Assembly: GCF_900182955.1 (NCBI RefSeq)
Contig: NZ_FXUL01000003.1
Location: 124,001-188,000 of the forward strand
From: Noviherbaspirillum suwonense
Lineage (GTDB): Bacteria; Pseudomonadota; Gammaproteobacteria; Burkholderiales; Burkholderiaceae_D
DNA: 64,000 nucleotides
Direction of reading: 5' to 3'
Below are positions 16,386 to 26,277 of this stretch, piece after piece. How positions within the stretch are numbered: the stretch's first letter is position 1; every line of letters starts with the position of its first letter. A program made the position numbers and the translations under genes. The notes below the pieces were generated by a model. It worked only from the letters and a program-made list of their open reading frames with translations, was not told the origin of the DNA and searched no databases.

Positions 16386-16946
16386 TTACACCTTCCCTCT
16401 GTTTTCAAGATATTCACTAAATTGATCCAAGGCACGGCGTCGCATTGATATCTCATTTTTCTGATCCCCCATTTCCGCAAATGTTTGAGCATACCCATCT
16501 GGAACGAAGACGCAATCCCATTGGAAATCTCTATTGCCTCGTGGCGCGACTGGCACGCTTCCTTTTATACTTCCTTCAAAAAACTCAAATTTTCTGCCAT
16601 CAACAAAGCCAATTAATGTTTTCGCGATGACGCTATTGTCTGCGGCTGACCCAAAAAGTTGGGTGAATCGTTCTGCTTGCAGAGTATCCCAAAAAATTTG
16701 AGTGAGGCCGCCCGGTAGTCCATTCATATGACTCAGATAGAGACCTGTGTGTTCTACGAAGAGCGGCCTACCAATCAACTGAAATGCCTTTAATGCCTTG
16801 TCCTTTACCAAATTATGCGTATCCGCTGTTTGTAGTTCCTCTATTTTTTCATTAATTGGAATTACTGATACCGATACGCGCTTCAAAATTGTCGAAGCTT
16901 CTTCGATTTTAAATTTATTCCCTGAAAGGAATCTTATCTCGAACAA
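16386..16946 (-). CDS. HAM1/ITPase-family protein with replaced catalytic Asp (putative nucleotide sensor)
   Basis: The protein has 186 residues and aligns over its length with non-canonical purine NTP pyrophosphatases (RdgB/HAM1). Visible motifs are FLSGNKFKIEEA (6-17), KIEELQTAD (34-42), FVEHTGLYLSHMNGLPGG (63-80), FQWDCVFVPDG (141-151), TFAEMGDQKNEIS (155-167) and MRRRAL. In the family the third motif normally reads V-E-D-T-G-L; here His66 replaces the catalytic Asp. Met168 replaces the His of the usual S-H-R substrate-pocket motif. Binding without hydrolysis of ITP/dITP-like nucleotides is therefore likely. Translation starts at TTG (16946-16944) with AGGAG 7 nt upstream. It is the first gene of the operon with SIR2. 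Confidence 0.85.
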   Translation of the reverse strand: MFEIRFLSGNKFKIEEASTILKRVSVSVIPINEKIEELQTADTHNLVKDKALKAFQLIGRPLFVEHTGLYLSHMNGLPGGLTQIFWDTLQAERFTQLFGSAADNSVIAKTLIGFVDGRKFEFFEGSIKGSVPVAPRGNRDFQWDCVFVPDGYAQTFAEMGDQKNEISMRRRALDQFSEYLENRGKV

Positions 16947-17945
16947 CTATCGTCTCCTGTGCGCTTTTCGGGCCATGGCTGGCTTTTTGTCTGGGGTCTG
17001 TCAACTGGCATAGTCATACTGCATTTTTGGCAGGCATTATAGCGGAGCGTAGAACACTTATATGCCTAGAGGCAACGAATGGATACTTCTAGCTAGTGTT
17101 GTTGCATTCAACTGTCAAATTAAAGTCCTTATCCTCGTTTAATGAGCGGCTTAATGAAAGGACTACCGCAACTGTCCGCTTTCGCTGCATTGCAGACGTT
17201 CAGGCTATACATGGTGTTTGAGAGGGCATGCAGAACATATGTCCTAGCGAGGCTTCTTTGCTTTCAAAAGCTTGGCTTTGATTATAATGAAACCAACAGG
17301 ATGGACTGCAGCATTAAAAGATAGTAAGGCGATACGTGTATTGCATTTGCTTTGTATCGTCGATCCGTGATCAGCCAAGCCCCAGCTATTAATGTTACTC
17401 GGGGAGCATATGGCTCCCTCTAATTCAGTCTGCACATTTTATAGGCTGTTGTAACTGTATCCAGACTTTTGATAACCCAAATCAGGTCGAAGTATCCCAT
17501 GGGTCATTTGGGGTACCCAACACAACAAACATTTCAGTCAGCACAGGGCATAGTTGCATATCGGAATCGAATGCGTAATGCGGATAAAGCTTCGTGCCGC
17601 AAACTTTTAATGCAGAAATGCAGTCCTCGGCTTCTCAAGCGTGCACTTGGTTGCTGGCTTTATTAACTTTTAGGCAAGTCATACTGGGGAGGATTGCTTT
17701 GTAGATATTTTGCTGGCATTGCGGCATCTTTCAGAGCATGTCTTCGTCCAAGCGAAATCTCACTAGTAGGCACTGATAGTTACCGATGCGTTACTTGACC
17801 TGAACCTAACCTAAATAACCTTCTGGAAACTCAATTGGATATTCACCATAATTCCAGATTTTTGGTCAAATTCTCCATTACATCTAATAATAGGCGAATC
17901 GTAGTTTTTTCCCAAGAAATTCGCCATAACTTTAGTCAATCAAAG
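16947..17945. other. About 1 kb without a convincing gene between the HAM1 gene and glmS
   Basis: Short open frames on both strands lack ribosome sites or family features. On the minus strand TATAAT (17036-17041), about 90 bp before the HAM1 start, could be a -10 element, but no good -35 is seen. Two similar 17-mers, ATTCACCATAATTCCAG (17841-17857) and ATTCGCCATAACTTTAG (17919-17935), lie near the glmS end, as does an inverted repeat GGCGAAT (17893-17899) and ATTCGCC (17919-17925). This segment is where attTn7-directed insertions are expected. No tns genes are present. Confidence 0.45.
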
Positions 17946-17967
17946 CCGGGCACGGATGCCGCCCCGG
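17946..17967 (-). terminator. Hairpin after glmS
   Basis: Outer stem CCGGG/CCCGG and inner stem CGG/CCG with a three-base loop sit 3 bp past the glmS stop codon. The following tail on the minus strand is only weakly T-rich (CTTTGATT). It is probably the glmS terminator and the usual attTn7 target zone. Confidence 0.5.
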
Positions 17968-17969
17968 AT

Positions 17970-19796
<1,827 letters not shown>

Positions 19797-19806
19797 GGTG
19801 GTCTTC

Positions 19807-21165
19807 CTATTTGGGTTGTTTGGTGGGCCGTTTCCAGCCATCTATCGTGGTCTGCCGGGTGCGCGACACGGTCAGCTTGCCGGCCGGCGCATTGGCCGTC
19901 AGCGTGGTGCCCGCCCCGAGCGTCGCGCCGCGGCCGACCGTCACCGGCGCCACCAGCTGGGTGTCGCTGCCGATGAAGACGTCGTCCTCGATCACGGTGC
20001 GAAACTTGTTGACGCCGTCGTAGTTGCAGGTGATGGTGCCGGCGCCGATGTTGACGCGCGAGCCGACCGTGCTGTCGCCGACATAGGCCAGGTGGTTGGC
20101 CTTGCTGTGCGCCGCGATCTGGCTGTTCTTGACCTCGACGAAGTTGCCGATATGGACATCCTCGCCCAGCTCGGTGCCGGGCCGCAGCCGGGCGTACGGC
20201 CCGATCATCGACTTCGCGCCGATCACCGCGTCTTCTATATGGCAGAACGGCTTGATGACTGCGCCCTCGGCAACGCGGGCGTTGCGCAGCACGCAGTTCG
20301 CGCCGACGGTCACGCCGTCGGCCAGCGTCACGTCGCCCTCGAACACGCAGCCGACGTCGATGGTCACGTCCCGGCCGCAGACCAGGCTGCCGCGGATGTC
20401 GATGCGGGCCGGATCGGCCAGGGTCACGCCCTGTTCCAGCAACTGGTAAGCGAGGTTGCGCTGGTGGATGCGTTCCAGCTCGGCCAGCTGCACCTTGCTG
20501 TTCACGCCCAGCGTTTCCCACACCGCGCCGGGCTGCGCCGAGACCACCGGCACGTCGTCGGCCACGGCGCGCGCGACGATGTCGGTCAGGTAATACTCGC
20601 CCTGCGCATTGTCGTTCGACAGCGTCGACAGCCATTCGCGCAGCCGCGCGGTCGGCGCCACCATGATGCCGGTATTGACCTCGGTGATGGCCCGCTCGTC
20701 GGCCGTCGCGTCTTTCTGCTCGACAATGCGGACGATCCGGTCCTGGTCGCGTACGATACGGCCGTAACCGGTCGGGTCGTCCATGTCGACCGTTAGTATC
20801 GACAACTTGTCGTCGCCGGCAGTGTCCAACAGGCGTTGCAGCGACCCGACCCGGGTCAGCGGCACATCGCCGTACAGGACCAGTGTCGGGACGTCGTCGC
20901 GCAGTTGCGGAAGCGCCTGCATGACCGCGTGGCCGGTGCCGAGCTGGGGTTCCTGGCGGGCAAATGCGAGATTGTCAGACTGCAGCTTCTGGGGCACCAT
21001 GTCTCCCCCATGTCCGTAGATGACGCAGATCGAACTCGGCGACAGTGCGCGGGCGGTATCGATCACGTGGGAAAGAAGCGGTTTGCCGGCCAACGGGTGC
21101 AGGACCTTGGGTAGCGCGGACTGCATGCGCTTTCCCATTCCTGCCGCAAGAATGACGATATTCAT
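19807..21165 (-). CDS. glmU: Bifunctional GlmU (GlcNAc-1-P uridyltransferase / GlcN-1-P acetyltransferase)
   Basis: The protein has 452 residues. The N-terminal pyrophosphorylase domain has the nucleotide-binding loop [24 protein letters not shown] (about 7-30). The C-terminal left-handed beta-helix of hexapeptide repeats (about 250-452) contains the acetyltransferase site ([23 protein letters not shown]). It makes UDP-GlcNAc. It is upstream of glmS in one operon with a 10-bp gap. Its start codon is only 15 bp from the likely start of a divergent lipoprotein gene, so its promoter must overlap that coding sequence or lie at the very edge. Confidence 0.96.
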   Translation of the reverse strand: MNIVILAAGMGKRMQSALPKVLHPLAGKPLLSHVIDTARALSPSSICVIYGHGGDMVPQKLQSDNLAFARQEPQLGTGHAVMQALPQLRDDVPTLVLYGDVPLTRVGSLQRLLDTAGDDKLSILTVDMDDPTGYGRIVRDQDRIVRIVEQKDATADERAITEVNTGIMVAPTARLREWLSTLSNDNAQGEYYLTDIVARAVADDVPVVSAQPGAVWETLGVNSKVQLAELERIHQRNLAYQLLEQGVTLADPARIDIRGSLVCGRDVTIDVGCVFEGDVTLADGVTVGANCVLRNARVAEGAVIKPFCHIEDAVIGAKSMIGPYARLRPGTELGEDVHIGNFVEVKNSQIAAHSKANHLAYVGDSTVGSRVNIGAGTITCNYDGVNKFRTVIEDDVFIGSDTQLVAPVTVGRGATLGAGTTLTANAPAGKLTVSRTRQTTIDGWKRPTKQPK

Positions 21166-21180
21166 AAGTGATTAGTTGAA

Positions 21181-22119
21181 ATGATGCAAAATTTTAACAT
21201 GCGAACTCCTTGCAAATTCGCACAAACGGCCGCTGTACGGTTGCTTATTGGACTGCTTGTCGTTTTCCTGTCGGGCTGCAGCATGGCACGTCTGGGCTAT
21301 AACAACGGGGAAACAGTTTCCTATTTTTGGCTGAATGGCTACATCGGTTTCGATGCCGATCAAAAACCGTGGGTAAAAAAGGAATTGGCCGGTCTTTTCG
21401 CCTGGCACCGCCGCACTCAGTTGCCAGAATACCTGCCCTTGCTGGCACAGGCGAAAAAACGGGTGCAGAAGCCGGTCAGCGAGGCCGAACTGGTGCAGGA
21501 CTATGAAGATATCCGCCGCCGCGTGCTGGTCATCACCGACCGTGCCGCGCCGGTGGCGGCCGACCTGGCGCTGGCGCTGAGGCCGGAACAGATTGCCAGC
21601 ATCGAGCGGAAGTTTGCCGACAATAACGAGACTTTCCGGAAGGAACACCTGCGCGGCGACCTTGCACAGCGGCAACGCGAGCGTTTCAAGCGCTCGATGA
21701 AGCAGGCCAAGATATGGTTCGGCAATTTCTCCACCGAGCAGGAGCGCCAGATCCGCCTGCTGTCGGACGCCCGTCCGCTGGACGACGAGCTGGTGCTGGC
21801 CGACCGCATGCAGCGCCAGGCGGAAATGATCCGCATGCTGCAGCGGATCGAAGCCGAGAAACCGACGCGGGAAGCCGCGGTCGGCATGATCCGCCAGTAT
21901 GTATCTGGCGCGATGGATCACTACAATCATCCCGAATACCAGAATTACTTCGAGAAATACCGCGCCGCCCAGATGCGCATGGTGGCGGGCATCTTCAATA
22001 TCAGCACGCCGGAGCAGAAGCAGCATTTCGAGAAGGAAGTGCAGGGCTGGATCGACGATTTCGACACCCTGTCGCGCCTGGACCCGCCGCCGGCGGCCCA
22101 GCGCATTCCGGTCAACTGA
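21181..22119 (+). CDS. DUF6279-type lipoprotein
   Basis: The protein has 312 residues. A type II signal peptide with lipobox LSGC (Cys33) is followed by SMARLGYNNGETVSYFWLNGYIG, the recognisable start of the DUF6279 lipoprotein family. The remaining sequence is helical and highly charged (QRQRERFKRSMKQAK, ending AAQRIPVN). Function is unknown; the outer membrane is the likely location, since Ser follows the lipidated Cys. The ATG at 21181 is the outermost; one at 21199 (MRTPCKF) gives an equally good signal peptide, and neither has a clear ribosome site. It is divergent from glmU by 15 or 33 bp. Confidence 0.75.
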   Translation: MMQNFNMRTPCKFAQTAAVRLLIGLLVVFLSGCSMARLGYNNGETVSYFWLNGYIGFDADQKPWVKKELAGLFAWHRRTQLPEYLPLLAQAKKRVQKPVSEAELVQDYEDIRRRVLVITDRAAPVAADLALALRPEQIASIERKFADNNETFRKEHLRGDLAQRQRERFKRSMKQAKIWFGNFSTEQERQIRLLSDARPLDDELVLADRMQRQAEMIRMLQRIEAEKPTREAAVGMIRQYVSGAMDHYNHPEYQNYFEKYRAAQMRMVAGIFNISTPEQKQHFEKEVQGWIDDFDTLSRLDPPPAAQRIPVN

Positions 22120-22121
22120 CT

Positions 22122-22156
22122 TGAACTGAACTGAACTGAACCGAACTGAGCCGAAC
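22122..22156 (+). repeat. Pentanucleotide tandem repeat (TGAAC)
   Basis: Seven 5-bp units (four TGAAC, then CGAAC, TGAGC, CGAAC) start 2 bp after the lipoprotein stop codon. It is followed at once by a GC-rich hairpin. Confidence 0.8.
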
Positions 22157-22159
22157 TGC

Positions 22160-22179
22160 GCGCCGCCGCCGGGCGGCGC
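22160..22179 (+). terminator. GC-rich hairpin after the lipoprotein gene
   Basis: A perfect 8-bp stem, GCGCCGCC and GGCGGCGC, with the loop GCCG. No T-tract follows, so it may act as a 3' stabiliser or a Rho-assisted terminator rather than a strong intrinsic terminator. Confidence 0.4.
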
Positions 22180-22220
22180 TAGATACCCACTTCTTCCTCA
22201 TGCCGTCCTGCGGGATCGAG

Positions 22221-22733
22221 ATGCAAAAAAAATCATCGTTCGTCGCCCTGTCCGCGTTCTGCCTGGCCGCCATTGCCGCAATGCCGGCGCAGGCCCAGCA
22301 AAGGCAGGCGGAAGTCGCTGCCCGCGGCGCCGAGGTCATGCCCTTCGACCTGGCGGCGAGCAGCCATGTATTCACCAAGAGCCGCAACGGCGGCCTGCAG
22401 CAGGTCATGGTGAAAAATCACAAGGACGGCAGGCAGCTGCGGCAGGTGCGCAGCCACCTGCGCGAGATCGCCGGGCGTTTCGAGCAGGGCGACTTCGGCG
22501 CGCCGGCGAAGATCCATGGCGCCGACATGCCTGGCCTGGCGGAACTGCGGCAGGCGAAGCCGGGCGAGATTTCCATCCAGTACCGCGAACTGGCGAACGG
22601 CGCCCAGATCAGGTACGCCACCTCAAACCCGGCGCTGGTGCCGGTGCTGCACCAGTGGTTCGACGCCCAGCTCGCGGACCATGGCGCGGACGCGATGGAA
22701 GGGCATGAACACCATGCCGGGCATGGACAATAG
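22221..22733 (+). CDS. Secreted protein of unknown function
   Basis: The protein has 170 residues with a signal peptide (MQKKSSFVALSAFCLAAIAA...AQA). The mature part reads EVMPFDLAASSHVFTKSRNGGLQQVMVK..., IHGADMPGLAELR..., YATSNPALVPVLHQWFDAQLADHGADAM, and ends with a His-rich tail (MEGHEHHAGHGQ). Similar proteins are widespread in proteobacteria and often carry misleading names from old annotation; I know no function. The His-rich end might bind metal. The ATG at 22221 is preferred over 22200 because it starts the signal peptide directly. It stands alone between the lipoprotein gene and the mrp operon. Confidence 0.65.
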   Translation: MQKKSSFVALSAFCLAAIAAMPAQAQQRQAEVAARGAEVMPFDLAASSHVFTKSRNGGLQQVMVKNHKDGRQLRQVRSHLREIAGRFEQGDFGAPAKIHGADMPGLAELRQAKPGEISIQYRELANGAQIRYATSNPALVPVLHQWFDAQLADHGADAMEGHEHHAGHGQ

Positions 22734-23137
22734 CGCGCGGCGGCGCTGAGCGGGAACGGGCGCCGCGGCCTGCGATAAGCGCGGGCCGCGGCCATCCGCG
22801 GATGCAGCCGCACGGCAAGGGCGGGCAAGGTTGCCGGGCGACATCCGGCGCCTGGCGCCCGGCTTTCCTGGCCGCCGCCGGGCCGATGCGAAAGGCGGCT
22901 GCGCCTGCCTGCGCCGCCGCATGGAGCCGCACCGACCGGCAGGAAAAACGGAAGTCATTTTCAACCGCGGCTGGCCGCGCTGCGCTGGCGCCGACCGGTC
23001 CTATCCGCTAACATGGCGCTGCCCTTCGCCATGCAGTTCCCACGCCAGCCTGCGGTTTGCAGCGCCCGGCGGCCACGCCATCCCGTCCCCGGCCATGCCG
23101 GGTCAACCCGATAGAAGACCACCGGAGCTTGCAGTCA
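22734..23137 (+). other. GC-rich spacer upstream of the mrp operon
   Basis: About 400 bp of very GC-rich DNA without a supported gene; the open frames seen are overlapping shadows on both strands. It should contain the mrp promoter, but no clear -35/-10 pair stands out. Confidence 0.45.
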
Positions 23138-25945
23138 TTGACCTTTCCCCTGATCGTTCTCATCCCGTTCCTCGCGGCCTGGCTGCCGGTGCTGGCCATG
23201 CGCAGCGGCCGCAATGCGAGCGCATGGAGCGCGGGCGCGGTGCTGGCGGCCGCGCTGGCGCTGCTGCTGTCGCAGGCGCCGCGCGTGCTGGCCGGCGAGA
23301 CGCTGCGCGCCGCCTGGCAGTGGCTGCCGCAGGCCGGCATCAACCTCTCGTTCCGGCTTGACGGCCTGGGGCTGCTGTTCTGCCTGCTGATCCTGGGCAT
23401 CGGCCTGCTGGTGGTGCTGTATGCCGCGTACTACCTGTCGGACGACGACCCGATAGGCCGCTTCTTTGCCTACCTGCTGCTGTTCGCCGGCGCGATGCTG
23501 GGCGTGGTGCTGTCGGAGAACGTGCTGCTGCTGGTGGTGTTCTGGGAGCTGACCTCGCTGACGTCCTTCCTGCTGATCGCCTTCTGGCATCACCGCTCGG
23601 ACGCGAGGGAGGGCGCGCGGATGGCGCTGGCGGTCACCGGGGCCGGCGGCCTGAGCCTGCTGGCCGGCATGGTGCTGCTGGGCCAGGCGGCCGGCAGCTT
23701 CGAGCTGACCGAGATTTTCGCCAATGCGGAGCAGGTGCGGGCCAGCCCGCTGTACCTGCCCCTGATGGTGCTGATCCTGCTGGGCGCGTTCACCAAGTCG
23801 GCGCAGTTTCCGTTTCACTTCTGGCTGCCGCATGCGATGGCCGCGCCGACCCCGGTCAGCGCGTACCTGCATTCGGCCACCATGGTCAAGGCCGGCATCT
23901 TCCTGCTGGCCCGTTTCTACCCGGTGCTGTCCGGCACCGACGCCTGGTTCTATATCGTCACCACCACCGGATTCGTCACCTTCGCCTTCGGCGCCTATGC
24001 GGCGCTATGGAAACATGACCTGAAAGGCCTGCTCGCGTATTCCACCATCAGCCACCTGGGCCTGATCACGCTGCTGTTCGGGCTGCAGACGAAGCTGTCG
24101 GTGGTGGCCGCCGTGTTCCACATCATCAATCACGCGACCTTCAAGGCGTCGCTGTTCATGGCCGCCGGCATCATCGACCACGAAGCCGGCACCCGCGACA
24201 TGCGCAAGCTGAACGGCCTGTGGAAAACGATGCCCTATACCGGCATGCTGGCGATGGTGGCGGCCGGCGCGATGGCCGGCGTGCCGCTGCTCAACGGCTT
24301 CCTGTCCAAGGAGATGTTCCTGGCCGAGACCGTGCAGTTCGCCGGGCGCGCGCAGTGGGGCCTGCTGCTGCCGGTGGCGGTCACGCTGGCCAGCGTGTTC
24401 AGCGTGGCCTACAGCGTGCGTTTCATCGACGACGTGTTCTTCAACGGCGAGCCGCAGGGGCTGACGAAAACGCCGCACGAACCGCCGCACTGGATGCGCA
24501 TCCCGGTCGAACTGCTGGTCGCCGTCTGCCTGGCGGTCGGCATCTTCCCCGAGCACACCGTCGCGCCGCTGCTGGCGGCGGCGGTCGACGCCACGGTCAA
24601 CGGGGCGCCGGTGCCGCCGTATTCGCTGGCGATCTGGCACGGCTTCAACCTGCCGCTGGCGATGAGCGGCATCGCGCTGGCCGGCGGCCTGTTTGCCTAT
24701 TATTTCCTGCAGCGCACGTACGACCTGCACCGCCACCTGCCCACCCTGTTCAATGGCCATTGGCTTTATCACAAGGGACTGGGCCGCCTGCTCGGCTTTT
24801 CGGGCCGGCTCACCGCCGGGCTGGAGAACAATTCGCTGCAGCGCTATCTGGGCTGGCTGGTGATCGCCGCGCTGGTGCTGGCCGCCTGGCCCTTCCTGCA
24901 TCTCGGCTGGAGCAGCGGCGACCGGCCGCGCACCCCGGTCAACGGCATGGCGCTGGTGATCTGGCTGATCCTGGCGGTCTGCATCGCCGCCGCGGTGGCG
25001 CTGCACCGGCAGCGGCTGGTGGCGCTCATCATGGTCAGCGCCGTCGGCCTGGTGCCGACGCTGGTGTTCGCCTGGCTGGGAGCGCCCGACCTCGGCCTGA
25101 CCCAGGTCACGGTGGAAGTCGTCACCATCGTGCTGCTGCTGCTGGCCCTGCACTGGCTGCCGCAGCACAGCCCGGCCGAGCCCAGCTCCCGCCGCGGCCG
25201 CACGCTGGGCCGGGCGGCGATCGCGCTGGCGGCGGGCGGCGGCATGGCGGCGCTGGCCTACGCGGTGCTGACCAGGCCGTTCCGGTCGCTGTCGGACTTC
25301 TACCTCGCCAACAGCATGCCGGGCGGCGGCGGCGCCAACGTGGTCAATGTCATCCTGGTCGACTTCCGCGGCTACGACACCTTCGGCGAAATCATCGTGC
25401 TGGCCATCGCCGCGCTCGGCATCGCGGCGATGATGGGCAAGCCGCTGTCGGCGCGCCGCGCCGCCGACCAGGACGGCAGGCCCTGGTCGCCCGACCTGCA
25501 TCCGCTGATGCTGTCGGTGCTGACCAGCCTGCTGCTGCCGCTGGCGCTGATGGTGGCGGTATTCATCTTCATGCGCGGCCACAACCTGCCCGGCGGCGGC
25601 TTCGTCGCCGGCCTGGTGACCGGCATCGCGCTGATCCTGCTCTACATCGCCAACGGCATCGGCTGGGCAGGCGCCCGCATGCAGCTGGCATTCGCGCCGG
25701 TGATCGGCGCCGGCGTGTTCATCGCCGGCCTGACCGGCATCGCCAGCTGGCTGTTCGCCAGGCCGTTCCTGACCAGCGCGCACGGCCATCCCAATCTGCC
25801 CGTCATCGGCGACCTGCCGCTGGCCAGCGCCATGGCCTTCGACCTCGGCGTCTACCTGACCGTGGTCGGCGTCGTGCTGCTGGTGCTGTCCAGCCTGGGC
25901 CGGGCGACCGTCGCCGCCCGCCCTGAAACCGACAAGGAGACCTGA
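23138..25945 (+). CDS. mrpA: Na+(K+)/H+ antiporter subunit A/B fusion (Mrp/Pha)
   Basis: The protein has about 935 residues and 20 or more membrane segments. The N-terminal two thirds resemble the NADH-quinone oxidoreductase L-type proton channel (LVVFWELTSLTSFLLIAFWHH, FPFHFWLPHAMAAPTPVSAYLHSATMVKAG). A DUF4040/MbhE-like stretch follows, and the C-terminal part (LMLSVLTSLLLPLALMVAVF, HNLPGGGFVAGLV) is an MnhB domain, so A and B are fused as in PhaAB. The complex expels Na+ or K+ for H+ at the inner membrane and supports alkaline and salt tolerance. The start is uncertain: no ATG fits. The TTG at 23138, with GGAG 10 nt upstream, gives a hydrophobic N-terminus (TFPLIVLIPFLAAW); TTGs at 23129 and 23057 are alternatives. 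Confidence 0.92.
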   Translation: MTFPLIVLIPFLAAWLPVLAMRSGRNASAWSAGAVLAAALALLLSQAPRVLAGETLRAAWQWLPQAGINLSFRLDGLGLLFCLLILGIGLLVVLYAAYYLSDDDPIGRFFAYLLLFAGAMLGVVLSENVLLLVVFWELTSLTSFLLIAFWHHRSDAREGARMALAVTGAGGLSLLAGMVLLGQAAGSFELTEIFANAEQVRASPLYLPLMVLILLGAFTKSAQFPFHFWLPHAMAAPTPVSAYLHSATMVKAGIFLLARFYPVLSGTDAWFYIVTTTGFVTFAFGAYAALWKHDLKGLLAYSTISHLGLITLLFGLQTKLSVVAAVFHIINHATFKASLFMAAGIIDHEAGTRDMRKLNGLWKTMPYTGMLAMVAAGAMAGVPLLNGFLSKEMFLAETVQFAGRAQWGLLLPVAVTLASVFSVAYSVRFIDDVFFNGEPQGLTKTPHEPPHWMRIPVELLVAVCLAVGIFPEHTVAPLLAAAVDATVNGAPVPPYSLAIWHGFNLPLAMSGIALAGGLFAYYFLQRTYDLHRHLPTLFNGHWLYHKGLGRLLGFSGRLTAGLENNSLQRYLGWLVIAALVLAAWPFLHLGWSSGDRPRTPVNGMALVIWLILAVCIAAAVALHRQRLVALIMVSAVGLVPTLVFAWLGAPDLGLTQVTVEVVTIVLLLLALHWLPQHSPAEPSSRRGRTLGRAAIALAAGGGMAALAYAVLTRPFRSLSDFYLANSMPGGGGANVVNVILVDFRGYDTFGEIIVLAIAALGIAAMMGKPLSARRAADQDGRPWSPDLHPLMLSVLTSLLLPLALMVAVFIFMRGHNLPGGGFVAGLVTGIALILLYIANGIGWAGARMQLAFAPVIGAGVFIAGLTGIASWLFARPFLTSAHGHPNLPVIGDLPLASAMAFDLGVYLTVVGVVLLVLSSLGRATVAARPETDKET

Positions 25946-25947
25946 CC

Positions 25948-26277
25948 ATGGAACTGCTGATCGCTGGCGCAATCGGCCTGCTGACGGCAGGCGGCGTCTA
26001 CCTGCTGCTGCAGGCCCATACCTTCACGATGGTGCTGGGGCTCACGCTCATCTCGTACGCGGTCAACCTCTTCATCTTCGTGATGGGCAGGCTGACGCCC
26101 GGCGCCCCGCCGCTGATTGCCGCCGGCGCCGCCGGCTATGCCGACCCGCTGCCGCAGGCGCTGGTGCTGACCGCGCTGGTGATCGGCTTCGGCATGACCG
26201 CGTTCGTCGTCGTGCTGGCGCTGCGCGCGCGGCATGCGCACGGCAGCGACCATGTCGACGGCGAGGCGTCCCAATGA
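25948..26277 (+). CDS. mrpC: Na+/H+ antiporter subunit C
   Basis: The protein has 109 residues and three membrane helices, homologous to NuoK. The family motif TMVLGLTLISYAVNLFIFVMG and the following MGRLTPGAPPL loop are typical of MnhC/PhaC. It starts 2 bp after the subunit A/B stop and overlaps subunit D by 4 bp. It forms part of the membrane antiporter complex. No irregularity is seen. Confidence 0.93.
   Translation: MELLIAGAIGLLTAGGVYLLLQAHTFTMVLGLTLISYAVNLFIFVMGRLTPGAPPLIAAGAAGYADPLPQALVLTALVIGFGMTAFVVVLALRARHAHGSDHVDGEASQ

Noticed and set aside
17880-17890. ACA near 17880 as the terminal bases of a Tn7-like end
   Set aside because: It lies about 88 bp from the glmS stop instead of about 25, and no matching terminal inverted repeat or target duplication was found.
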